From Caryophanales bacterium UBA5026 (GTDB lineage Bacteria; Bacillota_I; Bacilli_A; RF39; UBA660): 43,045 bases of DNA. The position numbers and the translations under genes are program-made. The notes under the pieces were generated by a model. The model had not been told where the DNA came from. It saw only the letters and a program-made list of their open reading frames with translations, and did no database searches. This document shows positions 16,875-24,046 of the stretch, in pieces. Position 1 is the first letter of the stretch. Every line of letters starts with the position of its first letter. The stretch lies in the NCBI GenBank assembly GCA_002416285.1, contig DICM01000032.1, positions 1-43,045 of the forward strand, written 5' to 3'.

Positions 16875-17504
16875 TCAGTCCTTTCTTCTTTTAAACACTT
16901 TAAAATCCAGTTTTTCAAAACTTTCATAAAAACTCCCAAAAGCATTTTCCGGATGAACTGATGCTAGAAATTTAATGTCATCTTGAAGTAAAGATACATC
17001 ATAATCAATAACAGGAAATTCTATTTCATCCATTACTACTATACTATTTTTAATCATCCCATATTTTCCCATTAAAATTATTGTTAGAACAATTTGTTGA
17101 GATAACATATTATATAAATTTCTATAATACTTATATTTTTTCATATCATTTGTTTCATCAAATATGTCATGCCCTAATTCCAAAAAATAAGATAAATCGA
17201 AACAAATAACTTTATTTCTATTATTATAGATATCTTTAAATGGAAAAAAATTCATAAAGTTTGTTATAAATTCTGAAATTGATAAATCTTTTAATACAAC
17301 AGCATTTTCATCACGCATATCGATAACATGTGCATTTTTAAAATCACCAATTACCTTTTTCAACAAAGATTTTTCTACATGATCTGTTGCAGAATCTAAT
17401 ACTATTACATTTCTTCCTTCTTCAATTAATTTATGAATTTCATTAAATAGATATGTTGTTTTTCCTGTTTCTCTACTTTCAACAATTAACTGGTTGTTTT
17501 TCAA
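16875..17504 (-). CDS. P-loop NTPase-like protein of the RiPP operon
   Basis: 209 residues. A Walker A-like VESRETGKTTYLF (8-20) opens the protein, followed by VIVLDSATD, HVIDMRDENA and a Walker B-like IKNSIVVMDEIEFPVIDY (near 155). It resembles the ATPase core of AAA/FtsK-TraG-type proteins but is small, and I cannot place the family. No membrane segment. The TTG start has AGGAAG six bases upstream and overlaps the radical SAM gene by 26 bases, so the two are translationally coupled. It ends five bases before the HelD start. Possible roles are peptide handling, immunity or regulation; none is shown. Confidence 0.65.
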   Translation of the reverse strand: MKNNQLIVESRETGKTTYLFNEIHKLIEEGRNVIVLDSATDHVEKSLLKKVIGDFKNAHVIDMRDENAVVLKDLSISEFITNFMNFFPFKDIYNNRNKVICFDLSYFLELGHDIFDETNDMKKYKYYRNLYNMLSQQIVLTIILMGKYGMIKNSIVVMDEIEFPVIDYDVSLLQDDIKFLASVHPENAFGSFYESFEKLDFKVFKRRKD

Positions 17505-19080
17505 TTGATTCTTCCTTATCTAAAACATTTTCTTTCAACCACGATTGCATTAAATATAAATACATTTGTCTTCTGTCAGAACAATGCGGATCTTCACGAT
17601 ATATATCCCCAAACTTCCCATAAGCTGAATAACAACAAGAACAACACATTCCTCTAAATAAACAATTACTACATTTTTCAATAGTTTCAGCAGTCCTATT
17701 TCTTAATTCAATTATTTCTGGTTTTTGCAACATATTTTCAATTTTTTCATTTAATACATTACCCATAACGAATTTTTCTTCTCCTTTGAAACCATCACAA
17801 GGAAATACATCTCCGTTCGGATTAACAGATACAAGTTCTCTAGCAGCACCACATGGATATCTTAAACAAATATAATCTCTGATAGGTGTATACACATTTT
17901 CTTCAAAAATATGAATAGAGAAATTTTCTACATCTACTTCATCTCTCATTTCATGCATTTCTTTAAAACATTTTGCCCATTCTCCCGGTTTAGTAGTTAA
18001 ATTGTTTTCTTTTTCTCTCCCTAAAATGTTAACAGGTCTGGGTTTAAAATTCATTCCAACTTCGTTAAAAAATTCCATTAATTGACGTGGATAATGAACA
18101 TTATGTTGTCCAACAGTACATACAGCTCCATCTATATAAATACCATTATCTCTTAATTTTTTTATTCCTTTTTCTATTCTATCAAAAGCACCATTACCAT
18201 TAATGTCGACTCTTGTCTGATCTGTCATTTCTTTAGGACCATCAAGGCTTATACCAACACTAACGTTGTATTCTTTTATTAGTGACATTAATTCTTCATT
18301 TACCAAAATACAATTTATTTCTGTTCTATATTTTACAAGCTTATCATATTTCGTTTTGACACTTTCTACTTTTTCAATAAAAGTCCTCATTCCAACTACA
18401 TTAGTAGAAGCTTCCCCACCTTGAAATTCAAAGGTTATTACCTTGACTTGAGGCATAGATAACATACTATCAATAGTTGCATCCATTACTTCTTCAGTCA
18501 TATCTTCCCCTTTAAATGGTCCACAATCTGCAAAACAATATTTACATCTTAAATTACAACCTGTTGTGATATTAACTACAATAACACTAGGATAATCAGC
18601 AGGTATTGGAAAATCAAAATCCATTTCAGTATTATCCTCATCTTCGCATAATCCTCTTATAAATAAGCTAAACCATTCATCTTTAGATAATTGATTATTT
18701 TCATATTTTTCATACTCATCAGTATCTAATGCAATCCACGAACCTAATTCTGGATTAATTAAAATTTGAAAAGTTTCATTCTCAACTTTTAATGGAAAAA
18801 TTTTAACTTTACTAGACTTTATAAATTTTTTATCGTCTATTGAAAAATCTGAACTAACTTCAAAAGTATCACAGTTTTTATCAACTGCTAATCCTCTAAA
18901 ATAAAGTTTTTCCCATTCTATCTCACTGAATTTATTACTATCATACTTCTCATATTCATCTTCACTTAATAAGTATTCTGATTTTGTAATATTGTTTTTT
19001 AAAATATATTTATTACCAACTTTTTTTACTACTACATTTTTGGATTTGTCGTATTCCCGACTTAACCAAGGACTCCTCAT
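17479..19080 (-). CDS. Radical SAM/SPASM peptide maturase
   Basis: 533 residues. The radical SAM cluster motif is GCNLRCKYC (CxxxCxxC, near 171-180), with FEFQGGEAS following. The SPASM region from ~395 has CGAARELVSVNPNGDVFPCD, MGNVL, and a Cys-dense tail CSNCLFRGMCCSCCYSAYG...DPHC that binds auxiliary [4Fe-4S] clusters. Such enzymes install C-C, thioether or ether crosslinks in ribosomal peptides. The first ~150 residues hold two copies of a ~50-residue unit (SEDEYEKYDSNKFSEIEW...FRGLA and DTDEYEKYENNQLSKDEW...IRGLC), a likely leader-binding module. GGAGGTAG precedes ATG. The precursor peptide gene lies 50 bases upstream, which fixes the substrate with good confidence. Confidence 0.9.
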   Translation of the reverse strand: MRSPWLSREYDKSKNVVVKKVGNKYILKNNITKSEYLLSEDEYEKYDSNKFSEIEWEKLYFRGLAVDKNCDTFEVSSDFSIDDKKFIKSSKVKIFPLKVENETFQILINPELGSWIALDTDEYEKYENNQLSKDEWFSLFIRGLCEDEDNTEMDFDFPIPADYPSVIVVNITTGCNLRCKYCFADCGPFKGEDMTEEVMDATIDSMLSMPQVKVITFEFQGGEASTNVVGMRTFIEKVESVKTKYDKLVKYRTEINCILVNEELMSLIKEYNVSVGISLDGPKEMTDQTRVDINGNGAFDRIEKGIKKLRDNGIYIDGAVCTVGQHNVHYPRQLMEFFNEVGMNFKPRPVNILGREKENNLTTKPGEWAKCFKEMHEMRDEVDVENFSIHIFEENVYTPIRDYICLRYPCGAARELVSVNPNGDVFPCDGFKGEEKFVMGNVLNEKIENMLQKPEIIELRNRTAETIEKCSNCLFRGMCCSCCYSAYGKFGDIYREDPHCSDRRQMYLYLMQSWLKENVLDKEESIEKQPVNC

Positions 19081-19083
19081 TTT

Positions 19084-19120
19084 TCTACCTCCAATAATTT
19101 AGTTTACACAACATAGGAGG
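19084..19120 (-). promoter_or_regulatory. Hairpin that could hide the maturase ribosome site
   Basis: In the precursor-maturase gap the minus strand reads ACCTCC (about 19115-19120), a ~23-base spacer, then GGAGGT (about 19086-19091), the maturase ribosome site. Pairing would lower maturase translation relative to the precursor. It may also act as partial terminator or processing site. Confidence 0.45.
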
Positions 19121-19130
19121 TCTTTATAAT

Positions 19131-19265
19131 TTATTTATGAGTATGGGTTCCACATCCGTCGTAACCCAAACCTATCTTATTACCAAAAGAAATTTTGATT
19201 TTCTTACTAGAAAGTTTTGTTTTAAGATTATTAACAATATCATTTTTAATTGCCATTTTCTTCAT
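19131..19265 (-). CDS. RiPP precursor peptide, 44 residues, core ending GLGYDGCGTHTHK
   Basis: A small gene with an excellent ribosome site (AAAGGAGGAATTTGT before ATG). The leader begins MKKMAIKNDIVNNLKTKLSS, followed by KKIKISFGNKI, and the C-terminus is GLGYDGCGTHTHK. The tail holds one Cys, Tyr, Asp and a Thr-His-Thr-His pattern, which suits radical SAM crosslinking (thioether at Cys, or Tyr/His C-C or C-O bonds). There is no GG cleavage motif and no transporter nearby. The maturase is directly downstream, then P-loop, HelD, C39-like peptidase and HAD genes. I do not recognise this core as any characterised RiPP. The crosslink type cannot be read from sequence. Confidence 0.85.
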   Translation of the reverse strand: MKKMAIKNDIVNNLKTKLSSKKIKISFGNKIGLGYDGCGTHTHK

Positions 19266-19318
19266 ACAAATTCCTCCTTTCATTAGGATTATAAATAACT
19301 ATAGTCTATTTTTATATA

Positions 19319-19336
19319 AACATAGTTTCCTATGTT
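19319..19336. promoter_or_regulatory. Operator-like palindrome upstream of the precursor gene
   Basis: AACATAG and CTATGTT form a perfect 7-bp inverted repeat with a 4-base spacer. It lies ~55 bases upstream of the precursor start, about where a -35 region would be for the TATAGT/TATAAT-like sequences at 19288-19303. No good -35 box is present, so an activator site is plausible. Confidence 0.5.
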
Positions 19337-19343
19337 GTGTAAT

Positions 19344-19432
19344 AAATAAAAAGAGAGCAAAACAACTACTACATCGTTTGCCCTCTCAAGAGGTTTATAC
19401 TACTACTTCGGGCAAACATACCCAAGTTTCAT
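19344..19432 (-). promoter_or_regulatory. Attenuator-like leader of the RiPP operon
   Basis: On the minus strand GAGAGGGCAAAC (19376-19387) pairs with GTTTTGCTCTC (19353-19363) and is followed by TTTTTATTT: a terminator. GTTTGCCC (19410-19417) can instead pair with GGGCAAAC (19376-19383), which would break the terminator. A third stem CTTGGG...CCCGAAG (19406-19426) competes with that. A short open frame, MKLGYVCPK with tandem TAG TAG stops (19432-19400), runs through the first stem but has no clear ribosome site. The layout fits transcription attenuation controlled by translation or a ligand. Confidence 0.6.
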
Positions 19433-19590
19433 TTTAATTAAAAATAAATTAATAATTTTCAATTTCATTTTATTTTAGCATCTATTTTAAAATAAGACAA
19501 CCATTTTCGACAAATTATTTTAGAATATAATACCTTAAGTGTTTAATTAATTATTTTTATTCGCTTTTAATCGTTCTAAATCATTTTTAA

Positions 19591-19766
19591 TATAAAAAAA
19601 TGCTAGGTCTCTCGACCTAGCTTCAGGGGGCAAATTTTTTAAGTATCTTTTTAGCTTAAAATCACCCTTTTTATCTTATTTTATATACAATTTAGTTCAA
19701 AATAGTTTATTTGATTTTAATATAAATTATTTGTTTATTCCAATTTTAATACCTAAATAATGCCTA
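19591..19766. repeat. Intergenic element, copy 2 (sRNA-like stem plus upstream direct repeat)
   Basis: Second copy of the element at 13482-13650. The direct repeats (minus strand TAGGCATTATT, TAGGTATTAAA) are at 19745-19766. It lies between the SEC-C gene stop (19862) and the RiPP operon leader. The 19437-19590 part of this gap is AT-rich and shows nothing else. Confidence 0.7.
19592..19670 (-). ncRNA. Predicted sRNA B (duplicated CCCCCUGAA element, copy 2)
   Basis: Same plan as sRNA A: start near AAAAAGGG (about 19668), a stem from GGGUGAUUUUAAG and CUUAAAAAAUUUGCCC around a GAUA loop, then CCUGAA, then a terminator hairpin GCUAGGUC-GAGA-GACCUAGC with AUUUUUUU. The terminator stem has different bases from copy 1 but stays fully paired, which argues for selection on structure. 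A -10-like TATAAAA lies upstream, again without a good -35. Confidence 0.5.
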
Positions 19767-19861
19767 AAATTATTTATCTTTCTAATAATGTTTATATTTA
19801 ACATTGGTAGTTATAATATTATGAGTTTCTTCTAAACATTTATATTGTTTGATAACCACAA

Positions 19862-22117
19862 TTACTTTCCACAGCATTTTTTATACTTAATCCCAGACCC
19901 ACAAGGACATAATTCGTTTCTACCAATTTTTGTTTTTCCATTTTGTTTTTTTCTTTTATCAAATCTGTTTTCTTTAATTTTTTCTACTATTTCATCTATT
20001 TCTGTTGATAAATATCTCTCATCTTCTGATGTCAATAGTATATTTTTGATTTTAATTAATGTTTTAGTTTCATCATAAAATAAGAAAAATATATTCGCCT
20101 GATTTGATTTAGTTATTTTCATATTAGCATATACATCATCATAAGCAATCTTTATATCAAAATTATTATCAATAATGCAACATAAAACTAATAAGTTCTC
20201 TGGACAATTACTAATGCATGCATATTTTATTCTTTTAGTATTTATATAGTGATTAATACACATTTCAATATTACTAAATAATTTTTCCTTTTCTATACCA
20301 CTCATATCTAACAAATATCCAATACACGTTATAAGTCCTAAATCAGGATTATTATTTGAATATTCAATTATTTGATTTAATCTTGGAGGAATTTCTTGTA
20401 CTGGCTTATCTACAACATATTCTCTCCCTATATAACTCCTATTATAATATAAATCTAGTTTTTCGCGAACACCTTCAAATAAAATATGATTTATCTTTCT
20501 TTTACCATTCATTAAATGATTTGCTGTCATAGGATAACAGTTATGTTCAATATATAATCCCAAGTGATCAAGTTCATCATTAAGATTTATTCCTTTTGTA
20601 TGAGTAGCCATTCTTCTATATACCATATAGTGCAAAAACTGTGTTGGATTATTTTTAAAATAGTCACTATATACTTTTAAATCATCTAATGAGCAAACTA
20701 TAATATCTTTGTTTAAATTTAAAATTCCTACTTTATCAGCACGTGCTTCTATTTCATTAAATCCCTCTAGAGTTATAGCTATTTTAAATACTTCTTTATA
20801 ATCATCCACATTTATAGTTTTTTTCTTGTGTGATTGCTTATTGTTGGACTCATAAATATCTAATTTTCTTTTATTTTCTAATTCTTCCATAAATCTATTA
20901 GTTTGTGAGTCTGCTTCTTCTACAAGTTTTTTTAGAGAATCAAAGTGTGAATCTATATTGTTTATTGCAACATCAGGGGTAAAAGAACCAGATTTAACTT
21001 CTATTATAAATAAATATTTATCAAATGTAATTAAAATATCATTTTCACATATTTTCTTATTGGATTTATAATAATTTGAAATTAAAACTTCAGATGATGG
21101 AATAATATTTTTTATGTATTTACCAACTAATTCCTCACAAGTTGAAGCTACTTTTTTCTTTATTAATTCAATGTTATCTTTATTTTTTTTATACAAATCC
21201 TTTAAAATAATTCTATCTAAATTATCTAATAATCTATGTATAGAAAGATGATAATAACCATTATTCAATCTTATTAACGGTTTTTTATTTATTTCTTTAT
21301 GTAAGTTATATAATTTTTCAAAACTAACATCGTTAATTGGAAAGGAACTTTCTCCAATATTATAAGAAAGTATATTCATAAATTCAATTGGCCATTTAGT
21401 GACTTCAGCGACATTTTGTAATTTTAGACCAAACATTTCATCCATGCTTAAATAAAATTGTTCTTTGTCACCATCAGTAAGGCACTCTGGATTCCCTTTA
21501 CTCATTATTTCTAACATCTTATCTCGAGAATCATTTAAACCAAACATAAATTTTTTCTTTAAATTATCAATACCTTCAATTAATTGATCTAATGAAAATT
21601 TATAAGTATCTTCAAAATAATTTCTTAAAGGTGAGAATATTTCTAAATAGTGTTCTAATTCAAAAATATCATACCTTTTTCCTGTTATTTCTGAATTGAT
21701 TGCCGATTCAAAAATATATTCAGAGATCTCACTTTTTTCATCATATATCTCATATGTATAAGCCATAATATACTGAAGTTTTAAATTATATATTTCAGAA
21801 GATATCGTCATCAACTTATATACATCCTCTTCTTGCATTTTTTCTTTTTTAAACTCTTTTTCTGAAATACATGTAATAATCATTTGAATTAATTCTATAG
21901 TATATTTTAATTCTACTGATGGACCATTAACATCATATTCTGTTCTTATATTAAGTGAAGTCATTTTTAAAAAGGTGTTTAAATGTGAGAATATTTCATA
22001 AGGTTCAAATTTTTCTATTAATTCAATTAAATTTGTAAACTCTTGCCTAAATTGCTCAACAAAATTTTGTTTGTTTTTAATAAATTTCTCTTTTATATTA
22101 ATAATCTCTTTACCCAT
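19862..22117 (-). CDS. SEC-C motif protein with a PD-(D/E)xK nuclease-like core
   Basis: 751 residues. The C-terminus is a SEC-C zinc motif, GRNELCPCGSGIKYKKCCGK (732-751). Near 355-375, NDILITFDKYLFIIEVKSGSF matches the D...(E)xK core of restriction-endonuclease-fold enzymes, within an otherwise helical protein. No signal peptide. GAGGAG precedes ATG. Proteins pairing a nuclease-like core with SEC-C are often found in defence or mobile regions, so a phage- or nucleic-acid-related role is plausible, but the exact family is not recognised. It stands alone, followed by the second sRNA-like element and preceded by a frameshifted gene and an IS256 remnant. Confidence 0.65.
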   Translation of the reverse strand: MGKEIINIKEKFIKNKQNFVEQFRQEFTNLIELIEKFEPYEIFSHLNTFLKMTSLNIRTEYDVNGPSVELKYTIELIQMIITCISEKEFKKEKMQEEDVYKLMTISSEIYNLKLQYIMAYTYEIYDEKSEISEYIFESAINSEITGKRYDIFELEHYLEIFSPLRNYFEDTYKFSLDQLIEGIDNLKKKFMFGLNDSRDKMLEIMSKGNPECLTDGDKEQFYLSMDEMFGLKLQNVAEVTKWPIEFMNILSYNIGESSFPINDVSFEKLYNLHKEINKKPLIRLNNGYYHLSIHRLLDNLDRIILKDLYKKNKDNIELIKKKVASTCEELVGKYIKNIIPSSEVLISNYYKSNKKICENDILITFDKYLFIIEVKSGSFTPDVAINNIDSHFDSLKKLVEEADSQTNRFMEELENKRKLDIYESNNKQSHKKKTINVDDYKEVFKIAITLEGFNEIEARADKVGILNLNKDIIVCSLDDLKVYSDYFKNNPTQFLHYMVYRRMATHTKGINLNDELDHLGLYIEHNCYPMTANHLMNGKRKINHILFEGVREKLDLYYNRSYIGREYVVDKPVQEIPPRLNQIIEYSNNNPDLGLITCIGYLLDMSGIEKEKLFSNIEMCINHYINTKRIKYACISNCPENLLVLCCIIDNNFDIKIAYDDVYANMKITKSNQANIFFLFYDETKTLIKIKNILLTSEDERYLSTEIDEIVEKIKENRFDKRKKQNGKTKIGRNELCPCGSGIKYKKCCGK

Positions 22118-22265
22118 TCAAATCTCCTCATTCTCTTATCTATTAAAATTTTATTAGTAGTGATTTTTTCAATATCTGTTGCATTCATTATATTTCTTAT
22201 TTCTATTAATAAAGTTATCAAAAGCCATTTTTATAGCCCTTTAAATCTAATTGTTCAACCAATTC

Positions 22266-23077
22266 TTACTGAGAAATATTAATATCTAGAATCTTAAAAA
22301 TTACTTTTCTTAATAATTCTCTCGCATATTTAATATCTGTTTCCTCAATATTTTTAATAATACCATTTATGGATATGGATATCGGTTGATATGAAGCCTC
22401 CGATTTTCCAGCAACCATTAAACTTTCTAAACCTATAATACAAACCATAAAGCATAACGTTTCAACAGGTGCCCAATATGATTGATCATATAAAAAACAT
22501 GCAGCATTTAAAATCTTATTTGAAAATTTTGATTTTGGAAATTCTAAATCAAAATCTGCAATAAACCTATTGAAATCATCGATATCATCTTGTGACTTCA
22601 AACTTAACAATTTTTCTTTTCCTCTAATTCTTTCTGGAAATGGTATTTTAGAACTAAAAAATAAATTAAAATTACCATTGCTATCCTCTATATAACTATT
22701 AACTAACAATTCTTTAATATTAAAACTATTTTCGTTAAAAAAGTCTAATTATTCTGCTTTTTATAGATACATATTGTATTTCGAAATTTTCGATTTCAAA
22801 TATTTTTTCTCGATTTTTTCATAATCGTTTTCACCATTTTTTTTGGAATATCTAGAAAAACAGTTTTCATTAATATAGCAATATCTAAATTATCATTTAC
22901 TCCGGTAATTTCATAAATTCTTCTCATTCCAAAGGCTGTATAATCAAGTTCATGCCACAGTTCCTTATTAATCATGCTATCTTTTATAATATTATAACCA
23001 TTACCAATTTTTAAAGTATCTATAACTGTTTCATCAACTCCAAACAGGATAGCTTTTATAATTATTTTTATTTTCAT
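22266..23077 (-). pseudogene. Hypothetical ~270-residue gene broken by a frameshift at an A6 run
   Basis: Two open frames form one product. The first starts at ATG 23077 (after TGAGGTAATATTA) with MKIKIIIKAILFGVDETVID and runs to MKKSRKNI, stopping at TGA near 22796. The second frame is open from the same place with IFEIENFEIQYVSIKSR and continues through NIKELLVNSYIEDSNGNFN to ILDINISQ. The change falls in an A6 run near 22800. The C-terminal helical part (NAACFLYDQSYWAPVETLCFMVC...) vaguely resembles HEPN-like domains but lacks a visible RxxxxH. Family not recognised. It may be an inactivated gene or a sequencing error. Confidence 0.6.
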
Positions 23078-23186
23078 TAATATTACCTCACTCAACAAAA
23101 AAGCCAATACAAAAACTTATAAAATTAAGTCTGTACTAGCACTTGCATAATGAAATTGTAACACATTTTTACAAAATTAGACATAT

Positions 23187-23312
23187 TTATAAATTAAAAC
23201 TAATAAATCCCTTAAACATATCTTTAAGTGCATCAGCTATATCATTAGGGTTCTTAATATCATAATTTTCTAATATGTATTTTACAACTTCATTGTTTTT
23301 ATTTTCTTTCAT
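23187..23312 (-). pseudogene. IS256-family transposase, N-terminal remnant
   Basis: A 41-codon open frame with AGGAAGGA before ATG: MKENKNNEVVKYILENYDIK, then NPNDIADALKDMFKG, diverging to FISFNL and a stop. The NDxxxxLKDMFKG stretch matches the N-terminus of IS256 (mutator) transposases, which continue with an E-M-L-x-A-E-M block missing here. The left end TTTACACAAAATTATTTACAG lies at ~23370-23390, like IS256-family inverted repeats. The rest of the element is gone. No counterpart right end is certain. Confidence 0.6.
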
Positions 23313-23441
23313 ACAAAAATCCTTCCTATAGTTCATATATTTCTATATTACCATAGAAAGGATTTATACTTTACACAAAATTATTTACAGACTCGGAAGA
23401 GAGTTTGATGACTTTCTTCCATTTTTTTATTTAACCTAATT

Positions 23442-23969
23442 TTAAATATGATTTGTTTTTCTATAAAACCAATTATTATTAGAGTACTTATCACTATTAA
23501 GTTTAATTATTTTAGTTATACTGTTGCCCATTTCTTCTGTAACTTCTATTTTCAAATATACTATATCATTAAATTTTTTAATAATATTTTTATTAAAATA
23601 TTCATTATACCCATATTGTTCTGATATAGAATATGAATATTCATTCAAATAATCAACTAAAGAAAATGCTATATCACTATCTTTTTCACTAGCATATATC
23701 ATTCTATCTTCATTTTTTATTTTAGCAAACATTGATATTTTTATTTTTTTTATCATAATATCTGTATCATTATATTTTATGCCATTAATATTTAATAATC
23801 GGATACTTTTCGTAAAAGATGCATTTCCACTTACACTAAATGAATCTTCTTTTCCAGAAAAAACATATACTTGAAATTGATTGTAATTACTTACAAAATA
23901 TGTACTTAATATAACAATCAATAATGCTAAGCAGACAATTATAATCTTTAAATTTTTATCTTTGTTCAT
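23442..23969 (-). CDS. Hypothetical membrane-anchored or secreted protein
   Basis: 175 residues with one N-terminal hydrophobic segment (LKIIIVCLALLIVILSTYFV, residues ~7-26), then a soluble ~145-residue beta-rich domain (SFSVSGNASFTKSIRLLNIN, VYLKIEVTEEMGNSITKIIKL). It is probably anchored facing outward. A good AGGAGGT site precedes ATG. It lies 77 bases after the secreted protein gene at 24047, same strand, with a weak hairpin (AACTACAT...ATGTAGTT at ~24009-24032) between, so partial read-through is likely and joint function possible. Family not recognised. Confidence 0.55.
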   Translation of the reverse strand: MNKDKNLKIIIVCLALLIVILSTYFVSNYNQFQVYVFSGKEDSFSVSGNASFTKSIRLLNINGIKYNDTDIMIKKIKISMFAKIKNEDRMIYASEKDSDIAFSLVDYLNEYSYSISEQYGYNEYFNKNIIKKFNDIVYLKIEVTEEMGNSITKIIKLNSDKYSNNNWFYRKTNHI

Positions 23970-24004
23970 AGATACCTCCTACTTTAATTATATCATAATC
24001 AATT

Positions 24005-24036
24005 CAAAAAACTACATGAACTATGTAGTTTTTTGA
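24005..24036. terminator. Hairpin between the secreted and membrane-anchored protein genes
   Basis: TTCAAAAAACTACAT and ATGTAGTTTTTTGAA form a long perfect stem with T-runs on both strands. It is a good terminator for the leftward gene ending at 24047. Confidence 0.7.
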
Positions 24037-24046
24037 ATTAAATATT

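Larger units (their letters stand above)
19104..19342. repeat. 15-bp perfect inverted repeat flanking the precursor gene
   Basis: TTACACAACATAGGA at 19104-19118 (plus) is the exact reverse complement of TCCTATGTTGTGTAA at 19328-19342. The copies bracket the precursor gene. On the minus transcript they could pair over ~210 bases, or each could be half of a regulator-binding site. Confidence 0.7.

Noticed and set aside
19195..19437. 80-codon plus-strand frame over the RiPP leader and precursor
   Set aside because: It is antisense to a precursor gene with an ideal ribosome site and has none of its own.
22124..22200. Minus-strand frame MNATDIEKITTNKILIDKRM... overlapping the start of the SEC-C gene
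   Set aside because: No ribosome site, and it continues out of frame through the SEC-C gene, so it is probably a shadow.
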